A stretch of DNA of 64,000 nucleotides from NCBI GenBank assembly GCA_002914805.1, contig JXTB01000714.1, positions 1 to 64,000 on the forward strand. Direction: 5' to 3'. Position numbers and translations under genes: made by a program. Position 1 is the stretch's first letter. Each line of letters starts with the position of its first letter. The notes beneath the pieces are model-generated. The model worked only from the letters and a program-made list of their open reading frames with translations, did not search any database and was not told the origin of the DNA. Of the stretch, positions 33,613 to 45,700 are shown one piece after another. Source of the stretch: Parasponia andersonii (taxonomy: Eukaryota > Streptophyta > Magnoliopsida > Rosales > Cannabaceae).

Positions 33613-36131
33613 CTATGCGGAAGTGCTCGCACCGCTATCCCCAGTTTTGGCAGTATCCTCCCTCAAACTCTGGACAAGCTCGACCACGTCCTCGCCAAGG
33701 ATGGAGAAGTCAAAGTCCGGATGCTCGCAGAAGATGTTAAAAATGATGGTCGACAAGGCGATGTCACTAGCTTTATCCTCGAGCTCTTTGACTTCAGTCG
33801 CCTTGAACTCTTCGATAGCTTTGTGAACTGCCTCTGTTGTCACCTCCCTCAAGCGATCCGGATGCTCGGAGATGGTTTTCTCGAGCCTTTGACTTTCTCC
33901 TCGAGCTTCTCCTTCTCGAGCTTCTCCTTGGCTAGGCCTTCAAGCAGCTGTTGCCTCTCCAAGTCAAAGGCTTTTTTCTCCTCCTCCCGAGCTTTCTCCG
34001 AGTTCTCGAATGCTTGGGTTATCTCTTCAACTTTTTTGGCCTTCTCCAAGCATTCGAGGACTGGGTCATGCATCAAGACAGCAGCAGCCGCGGTCTGAAA
34101 ATATAATCATTAATACCAAGAAATAATACATTTTGAGGAGAGAATAAAAAGGTACTTACATTAGCCAGCATCCTCATCGCAGAATCAAAAGTGACCTTGG
34201 CAAATCGTCGCTTCATCCACTCCCAGCCCTCCTCGGAAGTGAAGCGATCAATGAAGACTGTGCTAATACCAGCCTTCTCTGGTAGTTGATTGAGGAGCGT
34301 AAAGAGCTCCTCATCCTTATCTGCCAGGATCGGTTCCGAAGAGGTGGCAGCCTTTTTGGGTCATTCAGAATGGCTCGTTGTCTGAGACTATGGAGGAGGC
34401 GAGCTTGTCGGGATATCCTCAAAGGCAACTTTTCATTTTTTGGAGTTGTTGACCTTCTCTTTCCTTTTTGATGACGGAGTGCTCTCGAGTGTCTTGGATT
34501 TTGCCATGGACCCGAGAGTGGAGGGTGGTGCTCGCATACCGCTACCGATAACCATCTCTGTATAAATTTTCGTGAGCAAGGCGATATAATACAATGATTA
34601 GAAAATGTATTCTTCTTGTGGAGGAGCTGGTTGAGGAGCTGGTGTTGACATTATTTCTGGAGAGGATGGTTCCGAAGCTGGAGGGGTGGCAAGTACTTTT
34701 CGTTTCCTAAATCTGGAAGACGAGGCACCTATATCCGTCTGTTTCCTTGGCTTCTTTTTCTTCGAGTTCGAAGGTCTTGACGAACGAACGGGGGGGTCGG
34801 GAAATGCGGCTCCCTTTGGAAGCAGACCGTAAGCAACCAGATTCCTGGAAGTTCCAAGTACCTTTCAATCAAACTCCTCGATTGGAAGGTTGTTGATTTT
34901 GTACACCCTTGCGAGCTGTTCCCTGGAAAGTCCGGGCCGCTCCCTGTTGTCTGTGATGACATGCGAGTGTGATCAGGATAAAAATAACAAAATAAAAAAA
35001 GGTAATAAATTGAAAAACTACCTACCGGGATTTTGAAAGAAGCCGTTATCCGTATAGTCAAAGTGGAAAAATGGATTTTTCCATTTTCCCATGTTGTTGC
35101 GAACCCCGTAGATTGTTTTTATTGCTTAGTTCGACCATTTGCTTGCATAAAAGAAGCCAAGATCTGACAGGTTTGATTTCACTTGGTAAAACCAAGCGAA
35201 CTCTTCAAGAGAAGGGGAGCCTAAACCTAATTTGTGGTAGAGTATGTACAAACCTACCATGTATCTATATGTATTAGGAGTCAGTTGGAAAGAGACAACC
35301 CTATAGTAGTCGATAATTGATTTTATGTACAGATAAAGTGGGAGGTGGACACCGCACTTAAAAACTGCTTCAGAAAAAGAAGCAATTCCGTGTGGTGGTG
35401 TGTGTGGTCAATTGAATTCTATGGGTAGGCAAAGAGGGATGGCGATCTTATAGCTGCATACGATTTTGCTGAGCATGTTCGATGTGTAGCTCATCCTTAT
35501 ATTGGTACATGATCAGTTCCCCTCTACGTATTGATAGCCCGATGAGAAGGCAGGGGCATCCCTGATATGTCGAGGCCACTGGTCCTGAGGGAGGTCGCCT
35601 ATGCGAGGACTATTTTGCCTGACCCCTGTTCTCTCTACCTCGGGTTCTGGCTCAAGATAGTCTTCGAGGTTTATGGAGCTAACACTGGAGTTAGATTCTC
35701 CAGAAAATGCATTTCCTTCCCTAAAATCCTCACTACTAGACATCTGAAAAGAAATACGGATAGATTTAGTCCTATGCAAGCATCAAGGATTTTCACTATG
35801 TGCTAGTAAATTCTGGGGGTTCACCCTAGGATTGCATTAACAAGCAAGCTCATCAAATTTTTTCTAATTAATCTACAGGTTCATAAAAATTGCTCGAGCA
35901 GTTCGTCAAAAAATAAATAAATAGGGTATCAGACCCTAGAAACTCTTTTCACGAGTTTATCTTTGACCATTATCTAGTAAGAGTCTATTCTATGAACCGG
36001 TAAAGGGGGATCTGAGAAATTCCCATTCCAATTCGTCCAAATATGGGATGTGTTTCTATTCCTAGAAATTGAAACTGTAAGTTTTTCCGAGAACAGATGA
36101 AGAATAATAGGAGAGAAGGAATGAACTAACC
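33613..36131 (-). pseudogene. spliced antisense accessory gene of the Tat element (broken)
   Basis: A gene runs opposite to gag-pol. A leader exon ends at 36131 (AAG|GTTAGT); a 387-bp intron follows, and the next exon begins right at the ATG (35741-35743, TTTTCAG|ATG). It starts MSSSEDFREGNAF and is acidic to 35520. At 35500-35030 the sequence, with two stops and a frameshift, resembles the plant 'putative gypsy-type transposon' domain (PF04195 type): IAIPLCLPIEF, HGIASFSEAVFKCGVHLPLY, FQLTPNTYRYMVGLYILY, SPSLEEFAWFYQVKSN. A 75-bp intron (34951-35025) follows. Then come a basic/Ser-rich linker and a strongly charged coiled coil (about 33849-34076), ending near 33613. Antisense ORFs of this kind are known from Tat-lineage elements; their function is unknown. 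Stops show that this copy is dead. Confidence 0.75.
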
Positions 36132-36715
36132 TTTCTTCAAAAGCGGATGGATTGAGATATGGTCTGAATTCCGTCGGAGAAGATACTGGAATTGTGCGAG
36201 CTGAAAAACGAAACGGCGCTATAGGGTTTCCTCTGAAATATTTCGGGATTTTAGAAAGATAGAAAACAAGAGTCTATAATGAAGAAGTAGAAGTGGATTG
36301 ATTTCCGATATTTATTCCTCGAGCATCGCTAAATCAAAGCCATAGATCAAGGTATTTAATTTTCAGATCTAAAGGCCGAAGTTCACGCGGGATTTAATTT
36401 TTTTCGAAATAAAATCATTATCTTTCAAAATTTGAAACGGTTCAGTTTAGAGACAGTAGTTGGCATCATCGATATCCTTGAGTCTCCTCGAGTTTTGCTA
36501 TTTTTCTTAGAAAAGGCGGTACGTATTTTCATCTGTCAGAAAAAGGTGCGCGTGATCTCGAGAAAGGTGAGATTTGAGATCTGGCGACTCTTCAACTCTT
36601 CAAGGATCTCAAGTCTCGGTCGTTACGTCACATTTTTTAAGTTTGCACTCACTTACATTAAATGGAAGCTCTATTTTGTCCTAAAGGAACTAATGGAGCT
36701 GGGGGGCAATTTTTG
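36132..36715. promoter_or_regulatory. Tat element, presumed antisense promoter region and polypurine tract
   Basis: This stretch lies between the antisense leader and the 3' LTR. Any promoter for the antisense gene should lie here or in the LTR; I cannot point to a clear TATA box. The plus-strand purine tract GGAGCTGGGGGGC (36695-36707) lies just before the 3' LTR. Confidence 0.5.
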
Positions 36716-37389
36716 TGCGGTCTAAAATCCTATGTCAGGTCGCATGAATAAGATTAAGTACGACCTCCTCCAAATAGGTTATGTGTGACCTCCACCGCAT
36801 AAGTTACGTGCGACCTCCTCCGAATAGGTTATGTGCGATCTCTACCGCAGAAGTTACATGCGACCTCCTCTGAATAGGTTATGTGCGATCCGAAAGAAAA
36901 GAAGACTAGTCTCTGCTTCATCAAACGGGTAGCATACAAGGAAAGGGAAATAAAAGTTTCTCTTTCAAGTTCAACCAGTTTCCCAATTTAAGTGATTACC
37001 CAATTATATCGTTATTCAAATTGTATTACCTAATTGTACAGTTACCCATTCTCACAATTGGGAACATTGAGCTACCTTCATCTATATAAAGGGAGTTCAA
37101 TGTTTTGGTGAGGAGGGGATTTTTTCCGAACAGAGGACTTTTTCTGATTTGAGAAGGTGAGGAATTCTTGAGAGTGTTTTCTTCTTCTTTCCAGACAACA
37201 CATTGCAATTTTGAGTTCTTGTAATTCTCTAGAAAATAGTGAAAAATAATGGACGTAAGCTCATCTTTTTCGGGGCTGAACCACTATAAAATATTTGCCT
37301 CTTTATTTGCTTTGATTAATAACCTTTTTCACACAAGCCACGTCTCGTAATTTTTTCTAAATTTATTATTGACAAAACCTTCGTCAACA
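36716..37389 (+). repeat. 3' LTR of Tat element (674 bp)
   Basis: Co-linear with 21943-22616, with scattered substitutions. It contains the 25-bp array at 36758-36882 and TATATAAA at 37083-37090, and ends in GTCAACA. Confidence 0.9.
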
Positions 37390-38509
37390 AATAAAAATAC
37401 CCTTGTTATATTAATCAATGTGGAATTGTTTCATTTGTCACTTTATTCATTCTTCTCGTTCTCGTAATAAAATGGTCTTATCTTTAATTTATTTTGCTTT
37501 CTTCGTCAAGGATGATTTATTATCTAGGGATGGATAAAAGATCCCTTTTTATTTTCTCCCTTTGTAAAAGCAGATTGTCATCAATAAATTTTTTGGGACT
37601 AATTAGTTCCCTTGAAAAGAAAAAAACTTTAATTAGCTAGACTCGAAGAAGTAGTTTTGGATAAAAGGTCAATATACACCAACCAAAAATCAATTTACTA
37701 AGAAGAGTTGGCTTCCACATTCCAACAAATGGCTGGTTGCAATTTTTTGCTCTTACTTTTCTAACCAATATCATTTTGACAAAAGTTTCCCGAAGTTCCA
37801 ATAATTAAGGCATATTTTCTTAGTCTGAAACCGAAAGTGTTAACTGCTAATTTATAGTGGAATGAAACAAAGTAAAATATATATACACACGTCCGAATAA
37901 TAGTTAGTGCGTAAAAAAAAATGTCTTTGAGACTTTCATGCCTGCAATATTGAGTTATGTATTAGAAACGTCCATGCCTTAAATATTGAGTTATATATTA
38001 TTAGAGACGTCCATGCCATGAATATCGACTTCTTAATTTGTTCTTTTGCGTGACCAATCTTAACCCTCTTTGGGACAGTGTGTCATACACGACTCCATTT
38101 AACAGAGACTTTTATATATGTCGCCATATGCATATCATGCTAGCATAATTTGCAGTCTTTTGAGAAGAATGTGATTTATATTTGGCTATCTTCGCATAAA
38201 AAAATAAAAATAAAAATTTGATAGGCAGATTTAATTCTCTAATTGGTGGTTCTATTGTTAGTTTGTTACTCCTTTGTCCATTCTTTTCCCACTATTTCTG
38301 AAATTGTCATCTTTATTTAAATCTAAAGTTTAATAACAACTTAATATACAGCATTTCATTCCTAAGTAGTTCTATAGTCTAGTTTTTGTCTTTTCTTTTC
38401 CCAACCACTTTCCCTCTCATTTCTTTTCCTCTACCCACCCCTCTTTTTCTTCCTTGCCGGCTATTTGGTCCTTTCTTTAGCTTTTGAGATATTGATTGGC
38501 AGTATTTTT
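37390..38509. other. intergenic AT-rich DNA
   Basis: No gene, RNA or transposon ends are recognised. Two similar phrases with ATGCC...ATATTGAGTTAT near 37940 and 37970 suggest a small degenerate duplication. Confidence 0.5.
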
Positions 38510-40194
38510 TGTTAGGATTTATGTCTCAAAAATATGTATATTTTGATATTTACTTAATTAATAAAATGATATTTTTTTATTTGAATTTATGTATAATTGG
38601 TATGTGTTTAAATATCATAAAATCCATATTTATTATTTATGTGACCAAAAATTTAGTATATAAATATTATATATATTAGGATTAAATTTATGGATAATGA
38701 ACTAAATATAGTCTGTAATAATTAATTAAAATATGAGATTTTTAATTAAATATTATTAGTACGATCTATTACATTAAGAATGTAATAGTCTTATCCGTAT
38801 TATTGATATATTAACAACATAATGAATGTACATTATATAATTTGATTATACAAGAATGGACCGGACATGATTTGAATCTCACATAAATTCCGTTAACTAT
38901 TGAGAGTTCAAATAATAATACTAGATGATCATATGTAGATCAATCTTAATCCTGAGCAGTTATAGACTTCTATTTATAACCTTATGTTCTTTAACATACT
39001 TGTTAAAAGTTTGTTTTTTAAACAGATCGAAATACTTATATCTTAAGAGCATGATGAGCTGAGTAACTAGGAATGTAACTTATAGATATGGAATTTATTC
39101 CTTCTATCAAGAAGCTAAAAAGATGATTCTCTTGTATATTGATTCAAGACTTGAACAGTTTGAGTACTTAATTTATAATAAATTTATAAATTAATTGTTC
39201 ATTAGAGAATCAATGGTATACATAGATAAAGATATAATTGGAGATATAAACGGAATATAACCTATCTGCAATTATGAATTATCTATGAAGGATTGAACTA
39301 TATATAATGATTAAATCGATAGATCGTTCGTTGTTTTCTAAGTAAAATAATGAATTATTGGTGCTTGAATATAGGTCTATAGGTCCCTAATTCTACTTCT
39401 TACAAATATTGTACTTGATGTTACATTATTTCTGTTATTGCACACTTTGTTTAGATAAATAGTTTATCTATATGTAATTAATAATTGTTATTAATTAATT
39501 AATTAAATAATTTTGAATTAATGAATTTAAATTTATAGAAAGATAAGTTTCCTAATTTGTTTAAAGTTTGAATTTAAAAATACCTAATTATAAGATAATT
39601 AGATAAAAAATTTAGAAAATTAACTAAAGTTTATTTTTATTTAGATATATATATATATTAATTAATTTAAACATATATATATATATGTATAAACTTTACC
39701 TTTAAAAAAATGAAACTTACATTTTTTAGTTTTCATAAATATATATTAATTAATTTATTAAATAGTTTAATAAATAAATCTTTAAATATATATATAAAGA
39801 AAACCCTAGCATAAAATACAAATGAGAATACGTATTATTTTCTACAGAACCTCCATAACTTGGAGAGAGAAAGAAAAGAGTCTACCTATTCTTTGTAGAA
39901 CAAACTCTTGCAATCTCATGTGCTGAGAATATTGCAAATACGTAAAGTATGAGTTTTTAAGAAATTGTATGCAACGCCCATACGTTCATCAAGTTATGCT
40001 TGAGGCTTAGCTTGGAAGATCGTAGTTTAGAAGACAGAAAAACTAGGATTCGTTGATAGGTTACAAGAGGTATTAGATCTATTCTCTTTATATATTCCTA
40101 TTTACTATGTATTCATATAGTCAATTGTTTTGAGAAAATTTTTTGAATATTCCTGAGTCAATCTTCCGTTACGAAAATCATTTTAAAACCAACA
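38510..40194. repeat. probable solo LTR, about 1.7 kb
   Basis: The segment starts TGTTAGGATTT and ends AAAACCAACA, the TG...CA form with a TGTTAG/CCAACA-like inverted end. The flanks are TTTTT (38505-38509) and TTTTG (40195-40199), a near-match for a 5-bp duplication but in low-complexity DNA. It is AT-rich with no coding capacity, and no partner LTR or pol sequence adjoins it. The size and ends would suit a copia-type solo LTR. The call rests on the ends alone. Confidence 0.45.
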
Positions 40195-40251
40195 TTTTGA
40201 TTAAGAATCAGAAGCTACATCGGGTAGGTTCCCTCGTTTGCAAATTATTGG

Positions 40252-41048
40252 TGTGGGACTCGTTCCTAAATCATACACTATGTGGACGATTAAGTGGCAG
40301 AATAGGTCACAAGCAGGGCACACCGTCCAACACGTGTCCAGAGTGACCGATTAAAGGTCACGTGAGTCGCATGTGGTACTGCATAGGCCCATGGGCTATC
40401 CGAGGCCAGGACCGAACCCATCCCAGACCATACATGGATTCGGCCCAGTCCGATTCTTACCTCGACAGCTGGGGATCGGGAGCCTCAAGGGTCTTCCGCC
40501 AGAATACCGTGGGAAGCAGCTTACCGCTCCAAACCCAAACAGAGCATTTAATACGATCCTAAGTAGGTGCGCGCATTGGGCAAGTCGTCTTGACAGAACG
40601 GCGGCTTGTCAAAAACTCACCCCTAACAGGCTGGAGTCGTAGGGGACGGTAGAAAACAGGCCACGACGATACAAGGGAGGTCACGGTAATCACGACATGT
40701 GATCTCTAGAGTAAATCATGATAGAAAAAGGTACTCGATCATGGAATTGAGAGCCAGAAAGCTCCCATTTCCAGGATTATATATATAAGGCTTGTTTCCT
40801 CCCAAAAGAAGGATATATACAATATACAAAAAAATGTTTATAAAAAAAAAAAACTAAATCCTTGCTGTTCAGTCTCAGGGATAAATCACTGACTTAAGCA
40901 TCAGAGAGTCTTTGCAGGTGGCCACCCCCGCCTCTTTGTCTCAGCCCGAAGCTAAAGGCATTCCGGAATAGCAAGGACATAGACAGTTGGTGGATACGAT
41001 GTCAGCAGTTCAGAGACACGTGGACAGCTGATAAGAACAGCACCAACA
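40252..41048 (+). repeat. probable 5' LTR of the second Tat element
   Basis: The right border is firm: ...CACCAACA is followed by the primer-binding site. The left border is a guess at TGTGGGACTCG because no second LTR remains for comparison. A TATA-like stretch (TTATATATATAAGG) lies at about 40777-40790. Confidence 0.5.
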
Positions 41049-41049
41049 G

Positions 41050-41069
41050 TTTGGCGCTGTCTGTGGGAA
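41050..41069 (+). promoter_or_regulatory. primer-binding site of second Tat element
   Basis: TTTGGCGCTGTCTGTGGGAA, one base after the LTR end, is the typical primer site of plant Tat-type gypsy elements. Confidence 0.8.
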
Positions 41070-41136
41070 GCAGTTGAGCGCGAGAGAAGAAACAGGAGCC
41101 TCACGATCGTACTCTCCCCGAATAAAAAGCCATACA

Positions 41137-42580
41137 ATGTCGAATGACACCCTCAAGAATAAAAATCAGGAGCACACGTCCTGACGCCAAAGGGAGCTCC
41201 CGAGAAGCACGACCAGGTCTGGAGAGAAAGCTAGACCAAATGCTTGCCGCCCTAGCGAAAACAAACCGGAAGGTAGAGATGGCCCACGAGACCGTCATGG
41301 GTTTAAAAAATGAAGTCGCAAAGGTGCGCAGAGATAGCGCCCCCTTCGAAGAGCTATTGGCAAGCGAAGCCAGGAGTGGGCGAAGGGAGGACTTTGATGA
41401 AGAGGTCCAAAGAGAATCCAGGGGCTAACTACCGATAGAAGTCCCCGCCCTATCTAGATCGTGGATGCAGGGGGGAGCGCAGAGCTAGACAAGCCCTTTC
41501 CAGGCCGGAGCAGTGTTGGACAGAGGGCACCAGGAAAGCCCAGTAGGTGCACTTCCCAACTGGAAACAAGAGATGATGGCAGAGCTAAGTAAGAGATTCG
41601 GAGCCCATCACAGCCAGACCTTCGATGATCTAGTAGAACAGACCGTGCAAGGAATTAATTGGACGGCCTTCGCCGATTGGATCCAGTTGGAACCCAAGCG
41701 AAATGACTTCACAACCCCAACCTTCAGGCCATTCGAGGGAAAGACTGACCCCCTCAATCACATATACCACTTTCAACAAAAGATGGCCTTGGAGACTAGG
41801 GACGAGGCTGTGACTTGCAAAGTCTTCTCCATCACCCTGGCGGGGCCGGCACTGCTATGGTTCAAACAATTCTCGGAGAAGTCCATAAACGGGTTTGAAG
41901 ACTTTTGCAAACTATTCTTAAAGCAGTACGCGGGCGCCTGGAGGTAGCAGAAAACCATGCGAGATCTCAACCGGTTGGAGCAATATGCGCGAGACTCCAA
42001 GAGAATACTTGTCGCATTTCCTGGAGATAATGTCCTCGGTGCACAACACCGACTCAGTGCAAGCCACGAGCTCGTTCGTCAGGGGCCTACAGCCAGGGTC
42101 GATGCTATCGGACCATCTATTTTTGAATTTGCCATACGACATGGAAGATGTCCAGGTAAAGTCAGAGGGGTATTTAGGGTGCTGAAAAGCCACCAGAAAG
42201 CCCCCAAGGCCTCCGCCGCGATAACAACGGCGCTGGCGCAAACCCCGGTCCTGCAAGGAATGAAGAGGCCTGCGTCGGCCCAGGGGCCCTCTCTGAAGCA
42301 GGAAGCCCCAGCTCGAGGCGGTCAAGAGAGCGGTAAGAAGAGGAAGACGTTTAAGGATCCTCTGCCAAAATATGAGCTCAACATACCGATCGACGTGATC
42401 TATCTCTGGAACAGGGACAAGGGTATTTTCAAAGACCCGCCCAAGTCCGGTGTTCCTGAGCATATGAAAAACAGGAGCAGGTACTGCCAATTTCACAAAG
42501 ATCACGGGCATGATACTGTCAACTACCGCAGCCTTTACGCACAGGTTATGATAGCAATCCAAGCTGGAAAGTTGAAGTAG
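41137..42580 (+). pseudogene. gag of the second Tat element (broken)
   Basis: An N-terminal charged, coiled-coil-like part (41144-41428) is followed by the gag core at 41513-41947: FTTPTFRPFEGKTDPLNHIY, KVFSITLAGPALLWFKQF, FEDFCKLFLKQY. After a stop the next part (YLSHFLEIMSSVHNTDS, FVRGLQPGS) is in another frame. The zinc-knuckle-like motif at about 42480-42530 reads RYCQFHKDHGHDTVNY, with Tyr where the last Cys is expected. At least two frame changes and a stop show decay. Confidence 0.85.
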
Positions 42581-42748
42581 TATGTAAAGACGAGTGGGAA
42601 CCAGTCGAAGGAGGACGCCGCCAGACTCGAGAAGGGAAAGCAGGCCCAAGCCTCCGGGTCGAGAGAATAAATCCTGAGGATAGTTCCAACGATCATAGGC
42701 AGACCGGAGCTGACCCAGGGTCAGGAGGAAAAGGAAAAGTACTGAAAG

Positions 42749-45700
42749 ATGACCGAGGAAAGGGTGAAGTGCTTGAGGGGGATGGGCCATTCTGTGAACC
42801 ATATGACGACAGAAGAAAGCTACACCTCAGCCACCCCCATCGCCTTCACCCAGCAATACCTGACCATGGTACACCTGCCTCATAATGACCCATTAGTGAT
42901 TAAGCTGCAGATCAACTCCGCGTTGGTCGAGAGGGTCCTAATCGACGGCAGAAGCAACGTCGATGTCCTATTCCTTAGCACGTTCGAGAGCATGGGCCTA
43001 GATCAAAACGCGCTCAGGCCGACCTGTCAGCCGCTATTCGCCTTCAACGGTACTAGGGTCAGCTCCTTAGGCATCGTGACTCTGAAGGTCTGTGCCGCAG
43101 AAAGATTCTTGGACGTGGATTTCGTCGTCATCGACTACCAGTCTTCCTTCAACGTCATCATGGGGAGAGGGTGGGATCCACGCCATGCATGGGGTCGCAT
43201 CTACCCTCCATTAGGTCTTGAGATGTTTATCAAACGACGGCACTTACATGACAGATGTTAAAGGGGACCAGGCTTCTATGAAGAAATGTTTTTCAATCAC
43301 CCTGAGTGGGCTCGAAGCGAACGCGAGTGCCTCAATGGGGGACAGATAGCAATCAAAGGATCGCCTGCCAGCGTACATAAAGCGAATCAAAGAGGAGTCC
43401 GACGGGCCAGAATCCACGATTGAGGAGCTGGTGGCGATCCCTTCGAATGAGGCAAAGCTAGGGAAGGTAGTCCTAATCGGGGCCCTGCTGCCCGAGGAAG
43501 AAAAGAGCGAATTATTGGGATTCCTTAGGCAGAATGAAGATGTCTTCACGTGGTCCCACGACGACATGCCCGGGATAGACCCTGAACATGCCTGCCACCA
43601 ATTGAATGTAGACCCCAATTTTCCTCCGGTCAGATAGAGGCCCCGAAGGTTCACGCCAGAGAAAAACATGGCAATCAATAAGGAGGTAGAGACGCTACTG
43701 GAGAACGGCCTGATCATGGAATGCATATACCCGTGCTGGGTCTCCAACCCTATGGTGGTGAAGAGGAAAAACGGCGACGACCGCACTTGCATAGACTTCA
43801 CTAACCTAAACAAGGCCTGCCTGAAGGACAGTTTCCCCCTGCCAAGGATCGACCAAATGGTCGATGCTACGGCTGGCTTTGACAGGATGAGCTTCTTGGA
43901 CGCCTACTTTGGATACAACCAGATTCAGATCCACACGGTGTTCATCACGGAGCTAGGTCTGTACTGTTATAGGCGCATGCCTTTCGGCTTGAAGAACGCA
44001 GGGGCGATCTACCAGAGGCTCATAAAAAAATATTCGCTGGGCTGCTCAGGAAGACGATGGAAGTCTACATTGACGACATGGTCGTAAAGAGCAAAGAAGC
44101 TTTGGACCATCTAGGACAGCTGGATGAATGTTTTCAAATCCTGAGGTGATACCGGATGCATCTGAACCCCAAGAAGTGCACGTTTGGGGTGTCTTCCGGC
44201 CAGTTCCTGGGACACATCGTGAGTAGAAGGGGCATCGAGGCCAACCCGATCCAGTTGTCCTATATCGCAGATAAGAAAAGACCCTCGATCGTTCGGGAGG
44301 TCCAGCGCCTAACCGTGAAGATAGTCGCCCTCAGCCGTTTTGTCTCCAAGATGTCCGACCGATGTAAGCCCTTCTTCCAGTGCATAAAGAAAAGCCCCAC
44401 GGTCGTTTGGGGGGAGGAGCAGGACAGGGCACTAACAGAGCTCAAGATGTACTTAAGTCATCCGCCTATCCTAGCTTCCCTAGCAGTAGGGCAGCGCTTG
44501 TATGCATATTTTGTAGTGTCCGAAGTAGCGATCAGTGCCGTGCTATTTGTCGAGGAAGATGGCAAGCAGAAGCTTGTGTTTTACACGAGCCGCATGCTCT
44601 TGGACGCCGAAACGCGATATAGTATGGCGGATAGACTGGTCCTAGCTTTGGTCAACGCTAAGAAGAGATTCAGGCAATACTTCGAGGCGCACCCGGTAAC
44701 GGTGTATACGGATTTTCCTATCTGGCAAATCTTAGCCAAGCTGAACCTGTCGGGACGACTAACCAAGTGGGCCATCGAGCTGGGGATATATGACATTGAA
44801 TATCAGCCTCGAATAGCAAAGAAAGGGCAAGTCATGGCAGACTTCTTAGTGGAAATCCAGTGCTTCGGCGAGCCGCACGACCCGCTTCAGACATCCCCAC
44901 CTCACATCCCTTCAGCCTGGACCCTCTACACTGACAGATCCACGAATGCCTCGGGGTCAGGTATCAGGATAATCTTGCAGACCCCAGCAGGACTCAGGGT
45001 AGAGAAAGCTTTGAGGCTTAATTTCCAAGCGACGAACAATGAGGCAGAGTATGAGGCACTACTGCAAATCCTTGAATTGGCTCTGCACTTTGGAGTAGAG
45101 AATATTGTGGTAAAAACTGACTCGCAGCTGATCGTGGGTCAGGTCAGGGGAGACTTCGAAGTAAAAGAGCCAAGATTATATAGGTATTTCTCCCGGGTAA
45201 TGGGGGCAAAAGCCTGTTTCAGCAAGTTCGATATCGGACAAATACCCAAGGAGATGAACCAAAAGGCCAATGAATTAGCTGAAAGCGCGTTGATCGGGGG
45301 AGCGATCGACCATATGGAGATTCTGCCAGAGGGTGAAAACACAAAAATCCCCTTGGAGACCCCCGCGCACCACGTATTTGCAGCTGACTCTGAGGATGAG
45401 GGCTGGATGAGACCCATCACCCAATATCTGGTGTCAGAGAACCTACCCGCAGACCACCAAAAAATGAGGTCAATCAGACTAAAGGCTACCCGGTATTCTA
45501 TGGTGGCAGACTGACTGTATAGAATATCAACGATGGGACCAATGCTGAGGTGCGTAGACCCCATCGAGGCGCAGAAACTGATAGAGGAAATCCATGAAGG
45601 AGCGTGTGGCAACCACTCTAGCGGGCACAGTCTCGCCCACAAGGCCTTGACTGCTAGGTACTTTTGGCCATACATGATGACCGAGATGGCCCAGTTTGTC

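Larger units (their letters stand above)
21943..37389 (+). mobile_element. Ty3/gypsy LTR retrotransposon, Tat lineage, with nested insertion
   Basis: Two LTRs of equal length (674 bp) at 21943-22616 and 36716-37389 bound a primer-binding region, decayed gag, protease, RT, two RNase H regions and integrase on the plus strand. A long stretch beyond integrase carries an antisense accessory gene. Gag-pol order PR-RT-RH-RH-INT places it in Ty3/gypsy; the extra RNase H, the gag C..H...GHDT..C motif and the antisense ORF place it in the Tat lineage. Without the nested 4.35-kb insertion (28512-32864) it would be about 11.1 kb. Stop codons and frameshifts throughout show that it is inactive. The flanking 5-mers (TATTA left, AATAA right) do not match, so I see no target duplication. 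Confidence 0.92.

Noticed and set aside
41918..42802. 294-codon minus-strand frame over gag of the second Tat element
   Set aside because: Complement of the retroelement gag region with no similarity of its own. The real antisense remnant is at 49006-49515.
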